Shown piece by piece: positions 54,501-63,358 of a stretch of DNA of 64,000 nt (the first letter of the stretch is position 1; each line of letters begins with the position of its first letter). A model generated the notes under the pieces. That model was given only the letters and a program-made list of their open reading frames with translations. It made no database searches and had not been told where the DNA came from. This DNA is from Chrysaora quinquecirrha (Eukaryota > Cnidaria > Scyphozoa > Semaeostomeae > Pelagiidae): positions 5,618,460 through 5,682,459 of the forward strand of contig JACTAT010000029.1 in the NCBI GenBank assembly GCA_014526335.1. The letters run 5' to 3'. The position numbers and the translations under genes were made by a program.

Positions 54501-57500
54501 AAAGAAACGGCAGCAAATCTAGGCGATTTTCCTCCTCCTCGATAAAAGTGCTTATTTCTGATTTTAATTTTTCGAGCTGTGCAGGAGTTTCTAACTCAAC
54601 ATGGCTGAAGCTTACCCCCGCCATCATGATAGCCCTCACAAATGCTTCCGCCTGCTGCCCTGGTGGGTCAAGGTCAGGAATGTAGTACTTTGTCCTCATG
54701 TCATGTGTCATTAGTTGTAGTGTACCAATATTCCTAACTCTATGCCTCTATGTAGTGTACGCGTCGTGAAATGTATGTCAGTACTTTTACTCTTTGTTTG
54801 CGTGGTTCAGAGGCGGATCCAGCGGAAAATCTGACTGTAGCAGAAAATTGGGGGTCTGGGGCTTTGCCCCAGAAAACCACAGGTGACCACGCCCTTCAGT
54901 CTCTCAGAGAATGAAGGCCACGCCCTAATTTTTGATTTCTTAATTACCATTGATATCTTAACGATACAGGTATTTTACTACGTTGTTTCATAGAAAAATA
55001 ACTAAATTTTTAACAATCCAATAGATACATAATGTCGAAAACGTCTTCTGAACACTTTTTTTGGCCTATCCAGTAAGCATAATAGGCCCTAGATATATCT
55101 ATAGATAGAGGTATCCCTGCCTGTTTAAACCTACTAACATTAGAAATAGTTTGATATAATTATAAACAAGTGAAATATGAAAAGATTGTTATGCTTACTG
55201 GATAGGTAACTGGTTTCATGTTTGGGGAATTGCAAAGATGAAATTCCCATAAGTGAACATTCTGGTTGATTCCTTTACTTTTAACCACTTTCTTAATTCT
55301 TATTACACATCTCTGTTTTATTTCTTCAACCTGAAGATATTTGGAATCATTGTTTCCGCAGAATAACCGGAGAAGTTGGTTCAGCCAAACGTTCTCTGAC
55401 TTAACTCTGGCACCAGCTGACCAGCATCCGCCATGTTGGTTATTGCGAAATTATCGGAAATTCTTTTCCTTGTACCCTTGCGTGAAATGATTGACAGCAA
55501 GGAGTTGACAGATCGTGATTTCAACTTTCCTGATTGGCTTGCTACAGTCAAGCTCTTTCGTGATTGGTTTGCTACCGTCGCCTCAAAATTTGGGCACTGT
55601 GTGAGCAGTGATAACAACAGCACCATTGTTCTACTGCGAAATTCTAATTGGCTTGCTACGGTTGAAGCATTTATTTCATTGGTTTGCTACGGTCTAATTT
55701 AAATTCACCGCCATTCCCGCGACTTTTGGTAGACAAGCCGCAAAGTTTTATTGGACGGTTATCGGCTTGCGTTTGGAGGCTAGAAAGGGCCAGCTGTTTG
55801 TCAAGACGCAGAGTTTAGCCTTGTACCCTCATTCCGCTTGGTTTGAAAAAGTTGCTTGTCGATCAATGAAACGACGAGAAGAGAAAATGGGACATTTTTG
55901 TGGCTTCAAAATTTAAGTAAAGGGTTTAAAAAAAGTAGATATATTTTATTCATTGCAAGACTTCTAACAGCAACTTATGCAAATCAGTATGCAAATTTTA
56001 ATCTTGAAAAATCTGACTGTAGCATCTGCTACGGTTGCTACTATCTGGATCCGCCTCTGTGGTTAGGGCTATTGTAATAAAAGACGGCAATTGTCAGCCT
56101 TTCATGTGCAGCGATTTTACTTTGTCCTATCACAAAGGACGGCTGATCTGATCTGGATCAGTTTGGAACATTAGATTTGCTCTAATACACATCTCTTTAT
56201 AAGGCTTTACATCTTACCCCTTTTATTCCTTTCCCGAATAAAACAAGTTGTGTTTTTATGTTTGAAGAATTCAAACATGATTTAGGGGTTTTCGGCAAAC
56301 CGGATGAAATATACCTACCTAGGAATCAGGAATGTTGTAACAATAAGATCGGAATTTCTATTCTCTGTGCACACAATTTAAACAATCATTGAGTTGATTA
56401 ATTATTTTAATTGCAATTCAAATGCATACAATCAAAACAATCGAAGAGGTTGTTCCGAGCCTTCGAAATTTGGCATCAGTTTGAACAACAAACTCATTAG
56501 GAAACAATTAGCCAGCATGCGCTAAAATCTGGAACAAACAGAAAAGCTGGGAACTCGTGGAATGAGTGGGAATAAACGGAACTGAATGGAACCATTGAAC
56601 GCATGCTGAAACAAAGTGGGAATAACTTGGAATCGGAGGGAACAAAAGGAACAAAGTAGAAATCGGTGGGAATAAATGAGAACGAGAGGTGACAAGGTGG
56701 AACAAACAGGGAATCACTGAAGAAGATGAAGGAACAACTCAGAAAAAGGAAATTACCGCAAACAAGCGAGAGCAAATTGAAACTAAATGGGGATCAATGA
56801 CGATTGTGGGGGAAAGCAGGAACAAAGCCTGAAACAGCTAGAATCACAGGGAACAATTGTGGAGATTTATCCACACTGCAAGCTGCAATGTTTAGGCTTA
56901 TCTCAGGCTGATCTTAGCTGATCTCATTCTTCAAACATGGCTAATGGGTACCTTTAATTTCTGAAGTTTACATCTCTTTATTTTTGAACAAAAAATATTA
57001 CCAATTGTGTCCGTTGGCCAATAGTAGTTGGCCAATGGCATTGCTCTAGTCGTAGTGGGCATCGAAATTAGAGCAAATCACTGAGAGGACATATTGCCAA
57101 AATAGCCTATTGAATTCATTGGGATTCAAAATAAATTGTGACGGTCATGATCTTTTACTCCGCACAACAGAGTCAGTGTTCATTAGCGAAAGACAATGAC
57201 TTATTTATAGCCTGCACAGTCCTTAGCACTTTAGCACACATTTTAAATAGGAGTTTAGTTCAGTTACTAGCCCATGCCCGTCTCTGACCACCGCCTCGCA
57301 GAACCTCCGCCTCAATGATCTATGCCTCAAGGACTTCTGCCTTAAAGACCTCCGCCTCGACGAACTTCGCCTCTACTTATCTCCTAGTTTCTAATCTTGA
57401 GTTTTTTCGTTGGTCCTAGTCCAGGGTCCCGTTTCCCAGTGCCAATCACAGTTCTGTTCCTCTATTTTAGCCCATTAGGTCCTTAGTCCACATTGATGTT

Positions 57501-60500
57501 CCTAAGTTTCAAATTAGTTAGTTCAGTTATTCATGATAAGAGATACTTAGCTCTACCACAAGGTCCACCAGGTGATAGTTGAGCTGTGGCTTTTAATAGG
57601 CAACTTCTTTTTGTTACTTCTTGTTTCTCTCTGGTTCTTGTTAGTTTTATTCCTTTTATTAATATTGGTATTATTCAATTCTTCAACTGTCAATTTTCTC
57701 TTTTTCACATTTGTATTGTAATACAGTATAATCCCGTTAAAACGTACTTGAAGGGACCGTAGCATTTTATTTGGTACGTTATAAGCAGCTATAAAAAGAG
57801 TATTTTCTTTTGCCAGTTCAGTATAACTTTAGTACGCTATACACAGCATTACACACGTAACCAATGTCGTTTCTGATAGACTTGACCATGATCCTTGATC
57901 CTTCTCTTGCCATACGTTGAATTCCCATTCGTTTCATATGCGAAAAATAGGTTAGGCAAGGTAAGAATGTTTTCGGTCTGGAAAACTTTCTTCACCATCT
58001 ACTCAAACAGGCTCAGGCAGAAGTTTTGGTAAACTCGTAGATTTCAAAGAGATGCAAGAATGCCCCTCGGTTATCTGCATTACCAACCCCTCCCAACTAA
58101 TTCAGACCACAAACTTGCCAAAGGTGCAGCCTCTTTATCCCACCCCTCGTTATTCTAACCTTCTCAGCAACTAAATAACAAATTACTATATGTTTTATAG
58201 AAACCTCACCATAGCTACTCCAACCAAAAGCATAAAAGCTGATTTTAGGCCAGTTTTGCATTTGCTTTCCTCTTCTTCTTCCTCCTCTTTTTTCCCCTAA
58301 AATTCAACAAAAAAAATAATTTTGAAGTAACATAGTCGGAATCATGAACCACAAGCCGACATTTAAATTAGCCGTCCATCCTTCCAAGGTCGGTATATAA
58401 GTATATGAAGTATTCCTTCAAGAATATTAGTTTGGGGAATACACTCTCTTTTTAATAAGCAACTTGACTTTCGTCCAGCCCTCAAATGTGCTTAAAATTT
58501 TAGACATTTCAGCCCTCAAAGTTGCTTAAACGTTGCTTAACATTTTTTGTACCTACTAACCACCCCTGACTTCGCAGGTCAAAATCGTCATCTGTTAGGC
58601 CTACAACATGACTTTTGGGAGACAGTAAGTGGAAAAATGCTAGCTAACGAACTTTAACATGCAAAACATAAGAACGAAGAACAATTTCCTAACACAAGAA
58701 AGACAATAAGCTTGGTTGTTTGACTTCTTAGTTGCTTACAGTTATTCAATTGAGCCCTCAAGTTGCTTAATGTTAAGGTCAGTTCAGCCCTAGTTGCTTA
58801 TTGAGCGGTTGCTTATTAAAAAAAAATGTACATGCCGCAAGTCAACATCAGTCCAATAGCTACAAGACTGCTTGTTTTCTCTTGCTTGCTTGTTGCTTGC
58901 TACTACAGAAGCCGAGGGGCATTTCATTCTTCAAAAAAGCCTAGGGTAAACCGGGGTAATTTGAGACAAAATTCTGTTGCTTTGAGAACAAATTTGGAGT
59001 GACTGGCTATCATAAAGCCACATGCACTTTTTACATACATTTGAGACCAAAACTTTCGGAATATAAAAAAAAGAAATTTATTAAATTTCTTGATTCAGCT
59101 GGCATTGTAAGGTTGAAAAGAACTGTCTGAAATTACCCCAGCCCAAGTATGGCGTAAAATTGGAATATGGGATTTTGAATGGTGATTTGCCTTTCTCAAA
59201 TTCATTATTATCAGAAAAAGGTGTTTATTGTAATTATGACGTAAAAGGGTTTTAATAAGTAAACTATATTAGTAAAATGCAAATTTACTCAACCATGCCA
59301 TGGTTTAGTCCCCTGTCCCAAATTGTCCCCTGTCCCAAATTGTCCCGGCTTTCCTTCGAGATATTCGTTGAAACAAAAGGATTTCCAAGGAACTCCTTTG
59401 AAAACAATAGGATTTCTATCTACGTATAATGTAGGAGATTTGCAATGAGTTAATTGCACCTCCAATAATTCAATAAAAAACAATTTTTAAAGTAAAAAGC
59501 CACGTAACCACGAAACAATGATAGAGATTTTCAAAATAGAAATTTAGTAGCATAAGCATCCAATGTTTGATTCCCCTGTCTTCAGGGCATCTTTTGAGGG
59601 GACAAGAATAGGGGGCAAAAAATTTAAGGGGACTTATTGTTCTATTATTTTATTGTTTATTTTCAGGGCCTCTTTTGAGGGGACAAGACTAGGGGGCAAA
59701 AAATTTAAGAGGACTTGTTGTTCTATTGTTTTATTGTTTATTTTCAGGGCCTCTTTGAGGGACAAGACTAGGGGCAAAAAATTTAAGAGGACTTGTTGTT
59801 CTATTGTTTTATTGTTTATTTTCAGGGCCTCTTTTGAGGGGACAAGACTAGGGGGCAAAAAATTTAAGAGGACTTGTTGTTCTATTGTTTTATTGTTTAT
59901 TTTCAGGGCCTCTTTTGAGGGGACAAGACTAGGGGGCAAAAAATTTAAGAGGACTTGTTGTTCTATTGTTTTATTGTTTATTTTCAGGGCCTCTTTTGAG
60001 GGGACAAGACTAGGGGGCAAAAAATTTAAGAGGACTTGTTGTTCTATTGTTTTATTGTTTTATCTTCAGGGCTTTCACAGTGCGAGTCCAGTCTTGGCAA
60101 GCTCATTTTTCTCTTAGTCTTTTTGTCAGGAATTCGTGCACAACCAGCGGTGCAGAGTTGTAGAAATAATTAGGGGGATCTCTACTTCATTTGAGTATTT
60201 AAAAAAGTTACACTGACGCTACAGTTGACGGTAAATGCGCCGAAGGCGTAAAGTGCCCAAGAGGTGCTCCTAATTAGAGGGGTCTAGGGGCATGCTCCCC
60301 CAGAAAACTTTTCAATGCAACCTAAAGATTGGCCTAGATTGGCGCAAAGAGATTTATAAATACCATAAATCTGGTACGCCATTTTGCGTAGTGATACACC
60401 CCTCGGATTGAGACAGTAGTAGTTGATTGAAGGGGTATAAAATTTCGTTTGGGTAAAAGCTTAAAGACCTCGAATTAAGCCTTGTACCTAAAATCATGAA

Positions 60501-60846
60501 CAACTGTCACGGAAAACTCACCTCAGTTTCTTGTTCCGCATCCGTTTCGATCAAAACTTCCGTTTCCTGACCATTATTACTTTCATCTTGTACAACCGGC
60601 TTCATGCCCTTCTTCATGTGCCATGCCTTGAAGTACTTCTTAGATATTCCGTGATCATCAGCAGCTTGGGCGCCGTCTGAAACGAAAAGGAAAGATCGAG
60701 GTGACAGACCTTGATAACGACTTTAGTTGCACTGAGATATACAAGAATAACGTTCTGAAGGGACGAAGGCATGAAACATTCTAAGGCTCTGGCCAAACGA
60801 TCCAATATTGTTGGCCAAACAGTGATTTTCTATGATGATTATGATG

Positions 60847-60877
<31 letters not shown>

Positions 60878-63358
60878 AAATAATGATCATGATGATGTTA
60901 ATTGACTGACATTGATGATGATGAAGTTGATCATCATGATCATAATTAAAAATGGTGATAATGATGAAGAGAATGATGGTGAATACTATATGTTTTATGA
61001 TTCTGATGCATCATTATCATGACAATTATCGTCATGGTCAGCATCTTCGTCATCATCATCATCATTATCACCAAGTACGTTGATTTGGCAATTGAGTGTT
61101 TACTTCAATTTCTCTGTTTTTACTTGAAATCTAGATACGGAGATTTGCGATTGGTTGTAAAGAAATATATTTTGTAACTCTTAAATCCTTCTCAAAATTC
61201 ATATAACAGCTAACTCTAAATTTTTTTGATTCCGTAACATTTAACAGTTCTGAAATCTGCACAATAACACTCGAGGGGCAATTCACTCGATTTTATGAAA
61301 ACAAAAGGATTTGCAAGGGATTTCTGTGAAAACAATAGGTTTTCTAGCAAAGGTGTACGAGATTTCAAGGAGTGAATCACCCCTCGGTAACACTTAGCAT
61401 TAAATCCCATGTGGACCCTCTTCATCAGCAATGTTTTAAATTTTCAACGAAATCGTTTAAATTTTTGCTTTTTTCAAGGTTTCGAAATATATGTAGTCAA
61501 GGAATAAGGTCTACTGTGAATTCTTGGGATGGGCTGGTACAAAGTATACTGCAAGAAACATTAAGAGCAAAAGTCAGCATTTGATTTTAAGTGAGATTTA
61601 TATGTTTAACAGCAACGGCCTTCCCTTAAAAAGGCATCTATCGCCCCAATGATACCATATTTTTGCATGACACCAACGATAATTGGATTTGCATTGACAT
61701 CATCTACCAGAATCATTAATCATGCCTTTTCTATACGTCGGATTGAACGAACCCAAAAATTAAGGGACATCTGTTAAAGAGCTACTTGACTATATAGGGA
61801 AGTATAGGAGTATACGCAAAATGTTGAAGAACCAACGAGTTTATTGGTCATTTGAATTGAACCAATTTTCGGGGTCCCCCCGTGCCATGTATTGAATAAA
61901 ACCTACCAACTTCATCTTCGTCTTTGGATCTTTCTTTCGGTTCTGGTGATGGCTTGAAAATTTTTCGATTAGCTAGTAATAACATGTGATGAAGAACCTT
62001 TCTCTGGATACTAGGGGAGTGAAGAGAAAATAAAAAATTCATTACATGTTGTCACATTACTTGCAAAAAACACTACTTCTCAAACCAACAAAAACAATCT
62101 TTTCAGAGCTAAAAATAGAGGCTCGATTACATTTTTCTTTAGTTAGAACAAAGGCACGACTAAATGCAATTTATTCGGGTTTAATATGTGACAGGGGCTT
62201 TTATGTTATTATTGCCCTCTTGCATCGCATTAGAGGTAGAGAAGCTTTTGAGGTGTCTCTTGATTGGTGGAAGCTTTTTCATACAAAGCAATTCCTTATA
62301 CAGCAGTGTTGCTATGGTGAATCGGGTTAACTCGTGCGTTTAAATTTGGCGGCTATAAATTTTTGCCACGCGGTCTGTGCTTATCATTAAAACCGAATAT
62401 GAATTGTGAACGGAGAACGTTTCAAAGTGCTTGACAAGCGATTTTTGTCCCACCCACCCACCCTGCTTGTTTGGTTTAGGTGCTTGCTTTCTTTTTCACT
62501 CTTTTCATGCTTTCCACTAGTGTCCTCGGGCTCTGGTTGTCGGCATGAACATAGTGTGCTGGTCTGCGGCAAAAACTTCGTTTCTTCGTCAACCCCCCAG
62601 AAGCGAAGGGCATTTTGGCACTGGGCTGGCACACTGACCGCCCATTCTGCAGTTCCGATGATGAGAAAAACATCACCAGATCTCAGTTATTAGACAATGG
62701 TGGCTACACAGCGCTGAGGAACTTCTTTTGCATAGCCAATTGTTATTGCTTCCATGCCGTTATTGCCTTCCCTGGAACAAATATTAAATGGACATTGCTT
62801 CGGGTTATTTCTCATCTATTATAGACACCTTTTCATCTAAGAGCCTCATTTTCAAAATTTACGAAAATTTTTTCGTACAAAAATTTTGACCCCAAATTCA
62901 GGTCGAGCACCTTCATTTTAGTGTAGAGGGAAATTTTTACGTCTCTAATCCTTGCGATATTGATTTTATAGCGATTAAAAGTTTGAAAATTTATAAAGGA
63001 TTTTCCCGTGAAAATCGCTTCGGGTGATATTTTACACCCTCAGTCATTTTTCACGGTCAAATCCCTTACAAAATTTTCAAACTTTCTATCGCTATTGTAA
63101 TGACTAGAGTCGTAAAAATTTGCCTCAACACTAAAACGAAGGTGCTGAATTCGAATCTGAAGTCGAAATGTTTCTGGAGGCAATTTGCAAATTTTTTGAA
63201 AACGAGGCCCTTAGTTGAAAGGTGTGTTATAGTCCTTGGAAGGGTCTTCGTCGTTTACCAAAGGCCAAGAAAAGTTAATGCACTAATGCAATGTTAGAAA
63301 ATTACTTCTCTTTACGATGTCTCTGCAGTCTAACTTCTGAAGCTTTGCTGTCATACAT
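45592..63358 (-). CDS. NCL-like sodium/calcium exchanger, 3' half (partial)
   Basis: Eight exons joined in phase, coding 252 residues and stop TAA (45592-45594): 63306-63358, 61907-62010, 60522-60676, 52756-52840, 50721-50836, 48064-48157, 47011-47075, 45592-45678. The first three code a charged cytosolic loop; the rest code the second exchanger half: SDPMCDALDAL, ISPFYVSFIVTPFCSNASE (alpha-2 repeat with the N-x-x-E cation site), YGACTMNNTMCLGIFMALVY, EVLVILIAQWVIGIISF and LWLAVPVMFMYVFSLVLVY, about four membrane helices. This matches the C-terminal half of plant NCL/EF-hand Na+/Ca2+ exchangers (Na_Ca_ex fold) better than classical NCX. No EF hand is visible in the loop, where NCL has two. 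The N-terminal half lies beyond the right edge. Substrate and membrane are inferred. Confidence 0.85.
45835..46042. repeat. Fold-back element with TATTTC-CGAATAAGC ends
   Basis: The left end TACCGTATTTCTCGATTAAG and right end CTTATTCGAGGAAATACTGTA are an inverted pair ~208 bp apart. Related to the larger element at 51558-52240. Lies in the last intron of the exchanger gene. Confidence 0.55.
46141..46966. repeat. MITE-derived tandem array (~160-200-bp units)
   Basis: Built of the GGCCAAACGATC family. The phrase CACATCACAAAACATTGCT or near forms recurs at about 46213, 46411, 46612 and 46773, so the period is ~200 then ~160 bp. The right end GATCGTTTGGCCAGGACC-TTA is intact. A 193-codon plus-strand frame (46184-46765) crosses the array; its peptide repeats with the DNA and I regard it as a by-product. 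Confidence 0.65.
47240..48000. other. Exchanger intron, no feature recognised
   Basis: Between exons 48064-48157 and 47011-47075. Contains a C/T-rich stretch (47460-47850) of short CCTAA/TCCT phrases, but no clear repeat unit, ORF or RNA gene. Confidence 0.4.
48241..48920. repeat. MITE-family array interrupted by a SINE
   Basis: Opens with the AAATCAAACATTG phrase, is broken by the SINE at 48256-48434, and resumes with AAAATGTTTGACC and repeated GGCCAAACG / GTTTGACCAGGGCC blocks to 48920. Lies in the exchanger intron 48158-50720. Confidence 0.6.
48256..48434 (-). repeat. SINE family 1, full copy inside a MITE array
   Basis: GTGAAGGTGAAGGTGAAATGG to CACAGCACCTTC. Minus-strand head with A-box-like TGGTGTAACCCAG and B box GGGTTCGGGCC. 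It splits the GGCCAAACGATC array, so it inserted later. Confidence 0.8.
48933..50062. mobile_element. TA-flanked element with CCGAATAATCG ends
   Basis: Ends CCGAATAATCG and CGATTATTCGG, each flanked by TA (48931-48932 and 50063-50064). The subterminal parts share runs of G followed by TTGGAATAA-like phrases. It sits between two blocks of the same MITE array (48241-48920 and 50067-50698), which it appears to have split, and itself contains the Harbinger-type element at 49123-49907. A TA duplication suggests Tc1/mariner or a related group; no transposase remains. Confidence 0.55.
49123..49907. mobile_element. PIF/Harbinger-type MITE (785 bp)
   Basis: Long terminal inverted repeats of about 47 bp, nearly identical, beginning GGGACCGGTCATTAATTATC and ending in the complement. 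Flanked by TTA on both sides (49120-49122 and 49908-49910), the 3-bp TWA duplication of PIF/Harbinger elements. The inside has small ORFs (49442-49717) without recognised domains and a poly-T run. No transposase. Confidence 0.8.
50067..50698. repeat. MITE-family array, right block
   Basis: Four or five units of the GGCCAAACG / CAAATGTTTGACCAACAATG / GATCGTTTGACCAGGGCCTAAC type with ~115-130-bp spacing, ending at GACTAAGGCC. It comes to 23 bp from exchanger exon 50721-50836, on the donor side. Confidence 0.65.
51002..51409. mobile_element. Harbinger-type MITE with CTAGCTCGG-rich interior
   Basis: 408 bp. Ends GGGCTTGTTTATACGGAGGC and GCCTCCATGTAAACAGGCCC are inverted, flanked by TAA (50999-51001 and 51410-51412). 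Subterminal GGTTAGCCGAGCTAGCTCGG is itself palindromic and is mirrored at the right end. Lies in the exchanger intron 50837-52755. Confidence 0.75.
51558..52240. repeat. AATAAGCCC-rich inverted element
   Basis: Left CGTATTTCCTCGAATAAGCG and right CGCTTAATTGAGGAATGACGGT are inverted ends; the interior contains many CCTCGAATAAGCCCCCACC-type phrases near 51750-51860 and 52080-52130. Related to 45835-46042. Confidence 0.55.
52252..52745. repeat. Inverted pair of SINE family 2 copies (~235-bp arms)
   Basis: The arm 52252-52489 is the near-exact reverse complement of 52512-52745, with ~22 bp between. Each arm has TATAGCTCAGTGG (A box, 52647-52659 in the right arm), GGTTCGAATCCC (B box, 52691-52702), an outer CCACTTGTGG and an inner CATTCATGACAAATAAATAC. 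The boxes are of tRNA type, but the sequence between them does not give a convincing cloverleaf. The palindrome ends 10 bp from exon 52756-52840 of the exchanger gene, right at its donor site. Confidence 0.75.
53036..53440. repeat. Fold-back MITE, copy 1
   Basis: The two halves are reverse complements over most of their length: AACTAAGGGCCTCGTTTTC at the left against GAAAACGATGCCATTAGTT at the right, and GATTCGAATTCAGCACCTTC against GAAGGTGCTGAATTCGAATC. The centre is GTGAAATTTTACACC. A second copy lies at 62820-63232. Located in the exchanger intron that also holds the GNAT gene. Confidence 0.75.
53614..54711 (-). CDS. Glycine N-acyltransferase-like GNAT protein
   Basis: A 365-residue intronless ORF. 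The C-terminal ~140 residues are a GNAT/FR47-type domain of the GLYAT group: PVSWAFISTEGAISALNTLE (281-300), then the acyl-CoA pyrophosphate loop HRKRGLARAVV (302-312, pattern R/Q-x-x-G-x-[GA]), AFIEDIETSFISKGLFLSLG (328-347) and a final strand. GLYAT enzymes join acyl groups from CoA thioesters to glycine or other amines; the acceptor here is unknown. Residues 1-220 resemble the family's N-terminal half loosely and include an acidic, lysine-rich insert (95-135), which makes it longer than vertebrate GLYAT (about 296). It lies on the same strand inside a 7.7-kb intron of the exchanger gene. No signal peptide. A second ATG at codon 5 could also be used. Confidence 0.8.
   Translation of the reverse strand: MTHDMRTKYYIPDLDPPGQQAEAFVRAIMMAGVSFSHVELETPAQLEKLKSEISTFIEEEENRLDLLPFLCQLHTKGKLWDGKIIKTDVSGGPNGLSKEDKEQKACEEEKVFLKYFYVDMKPIVLEEMKEKELPQNCPFPSVKLYFIWYFNDSAITPDVFPARSDLTFIPNGFLQGQGDVHNAIQWLVANSHTWKHIKPSLEANFIIPQIGQIFMTWLPGKKDLVPFHAPEEYEIREMDIDEALFASSHWKYSSQTGLHYHSCCAKEGLAVGAFPVGSKKPVSWAFISTEGAISALNTLENHRKRGLARAVVTKLVDKAYATSTLPYAFIEDIETSFISKGLFLSLGFKITSDPTFVGAVMKHKQ
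54808..56059. mobile_element. DNA transposon with CAGAGGCGGATCCAG ends
   Basis: Perfect 15-bp inverted ends CAGAGGCGGATCCAG and CTGGATCCGCCTCTG, flanked by TGGTT on both sides (54803-54807 and 56060-56064), a 5-bp target duplication. hAT-like by its CAG-rich end, but hAT elements usually make 8-bp duplications, so the superfamily is open. The inside holds a small fold-back (55065-55206) and four direct repeats of an ATTGG-TTGCTAC-GT phrase (55530-55692). No transposase. Confidence 0.7.
55065..55206. repeat. Small fold-back nested in the 54.8-kb element
   Basis: Perfect 18-bp inverted pair: CCTATCCAGTAAGCATAA (55065-55082) and TTATGCTTACTGGATAGG (55189-55206), 142 bp in all. No target duplication decided. 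Confidence 0.65.
56065..59560. other. Exchanger intron, left part, low-complexity stretches
   Basis: 56510-56870 is purine-rich on the plus strand with many GGAAC/GGGAATAA phrases. 57290-57375 has a 15-bp degenerate tandem repeat (CTCCGCCTCRAYGAY). 57722-57790 has CAGTATAATCCCGTTAAAAC, like a transposon end, without a partner I could find. No host exon seen. Confidence 0.4.
59583..60066. repeat. Six-copy 81-bp tandem repeat, open in frame
   Basis: Units start at CAGGGC at 59583, 59664, 59745, 59823, 59904 and 59985, and end by 60066: lengths 81, 81, 78, 81, 81, 82. Because 81 is a multiple of three the plus frame stays open for 184 codons (FRASFEGTRLGGKKF and TCCSIVLLFIF in each unit) and the minus frame for 128. 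The 78-bp unit has three separate 1-base losses in homopolymers that together restore the frame. Each unit also carries TTTATTGTTTATTTTCAG, a good 3' splice-site look-alike, but no donor. Confidence 0.85.
60785..60824. repeat. Single end of the GGCCAAACGATC MITE family
   Basis: TAAGGCTCTGGCCAAACGATCC then AATATTGTTGGCCAAACAG, running directly into a GATGAT microsatellite. No opposite end. Confidence 0.6.
60829..61074. repeat. (GAT)n / (ATC)n microsatellite region
   Basis: About 245 bp of GATGAT and CATCAT blocks with ATGATCATGAT palindromes, in an exchanger intron. Confidence 0.85.
61272..61387. repeat. Short fold-back with CGAGGGG ends
   Basis: Left CGAGGGGCAATTCACTCG and right GAGTGAATCACCCCTCG are inverted, 116 bp in all. 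The interior CAAAAGGATTT and AAAACAATAGG phrases also occur at 59376-59412. Confidence 0.5.
62820..63232. repeat. Fold-back MITE, copy 2
   Basis: Same family as 53036-53440: left TAAGAGCCTCATTTTC and right GAAAACGAGGCCCTTAGTTG; the interior has AGCACCTTCATTTTAGTGTA and its complement, and the centre GGGTGATATTTTACACCC. It lies in the exchanger intron between exons 63306-63358 and 61907-62010. Confidence 0.75.

Noticed and set aside
59583..60066. CRISPR-like array
   Set aside because: Units are contiguous with no unique spacers and the genome is eukaryotic.
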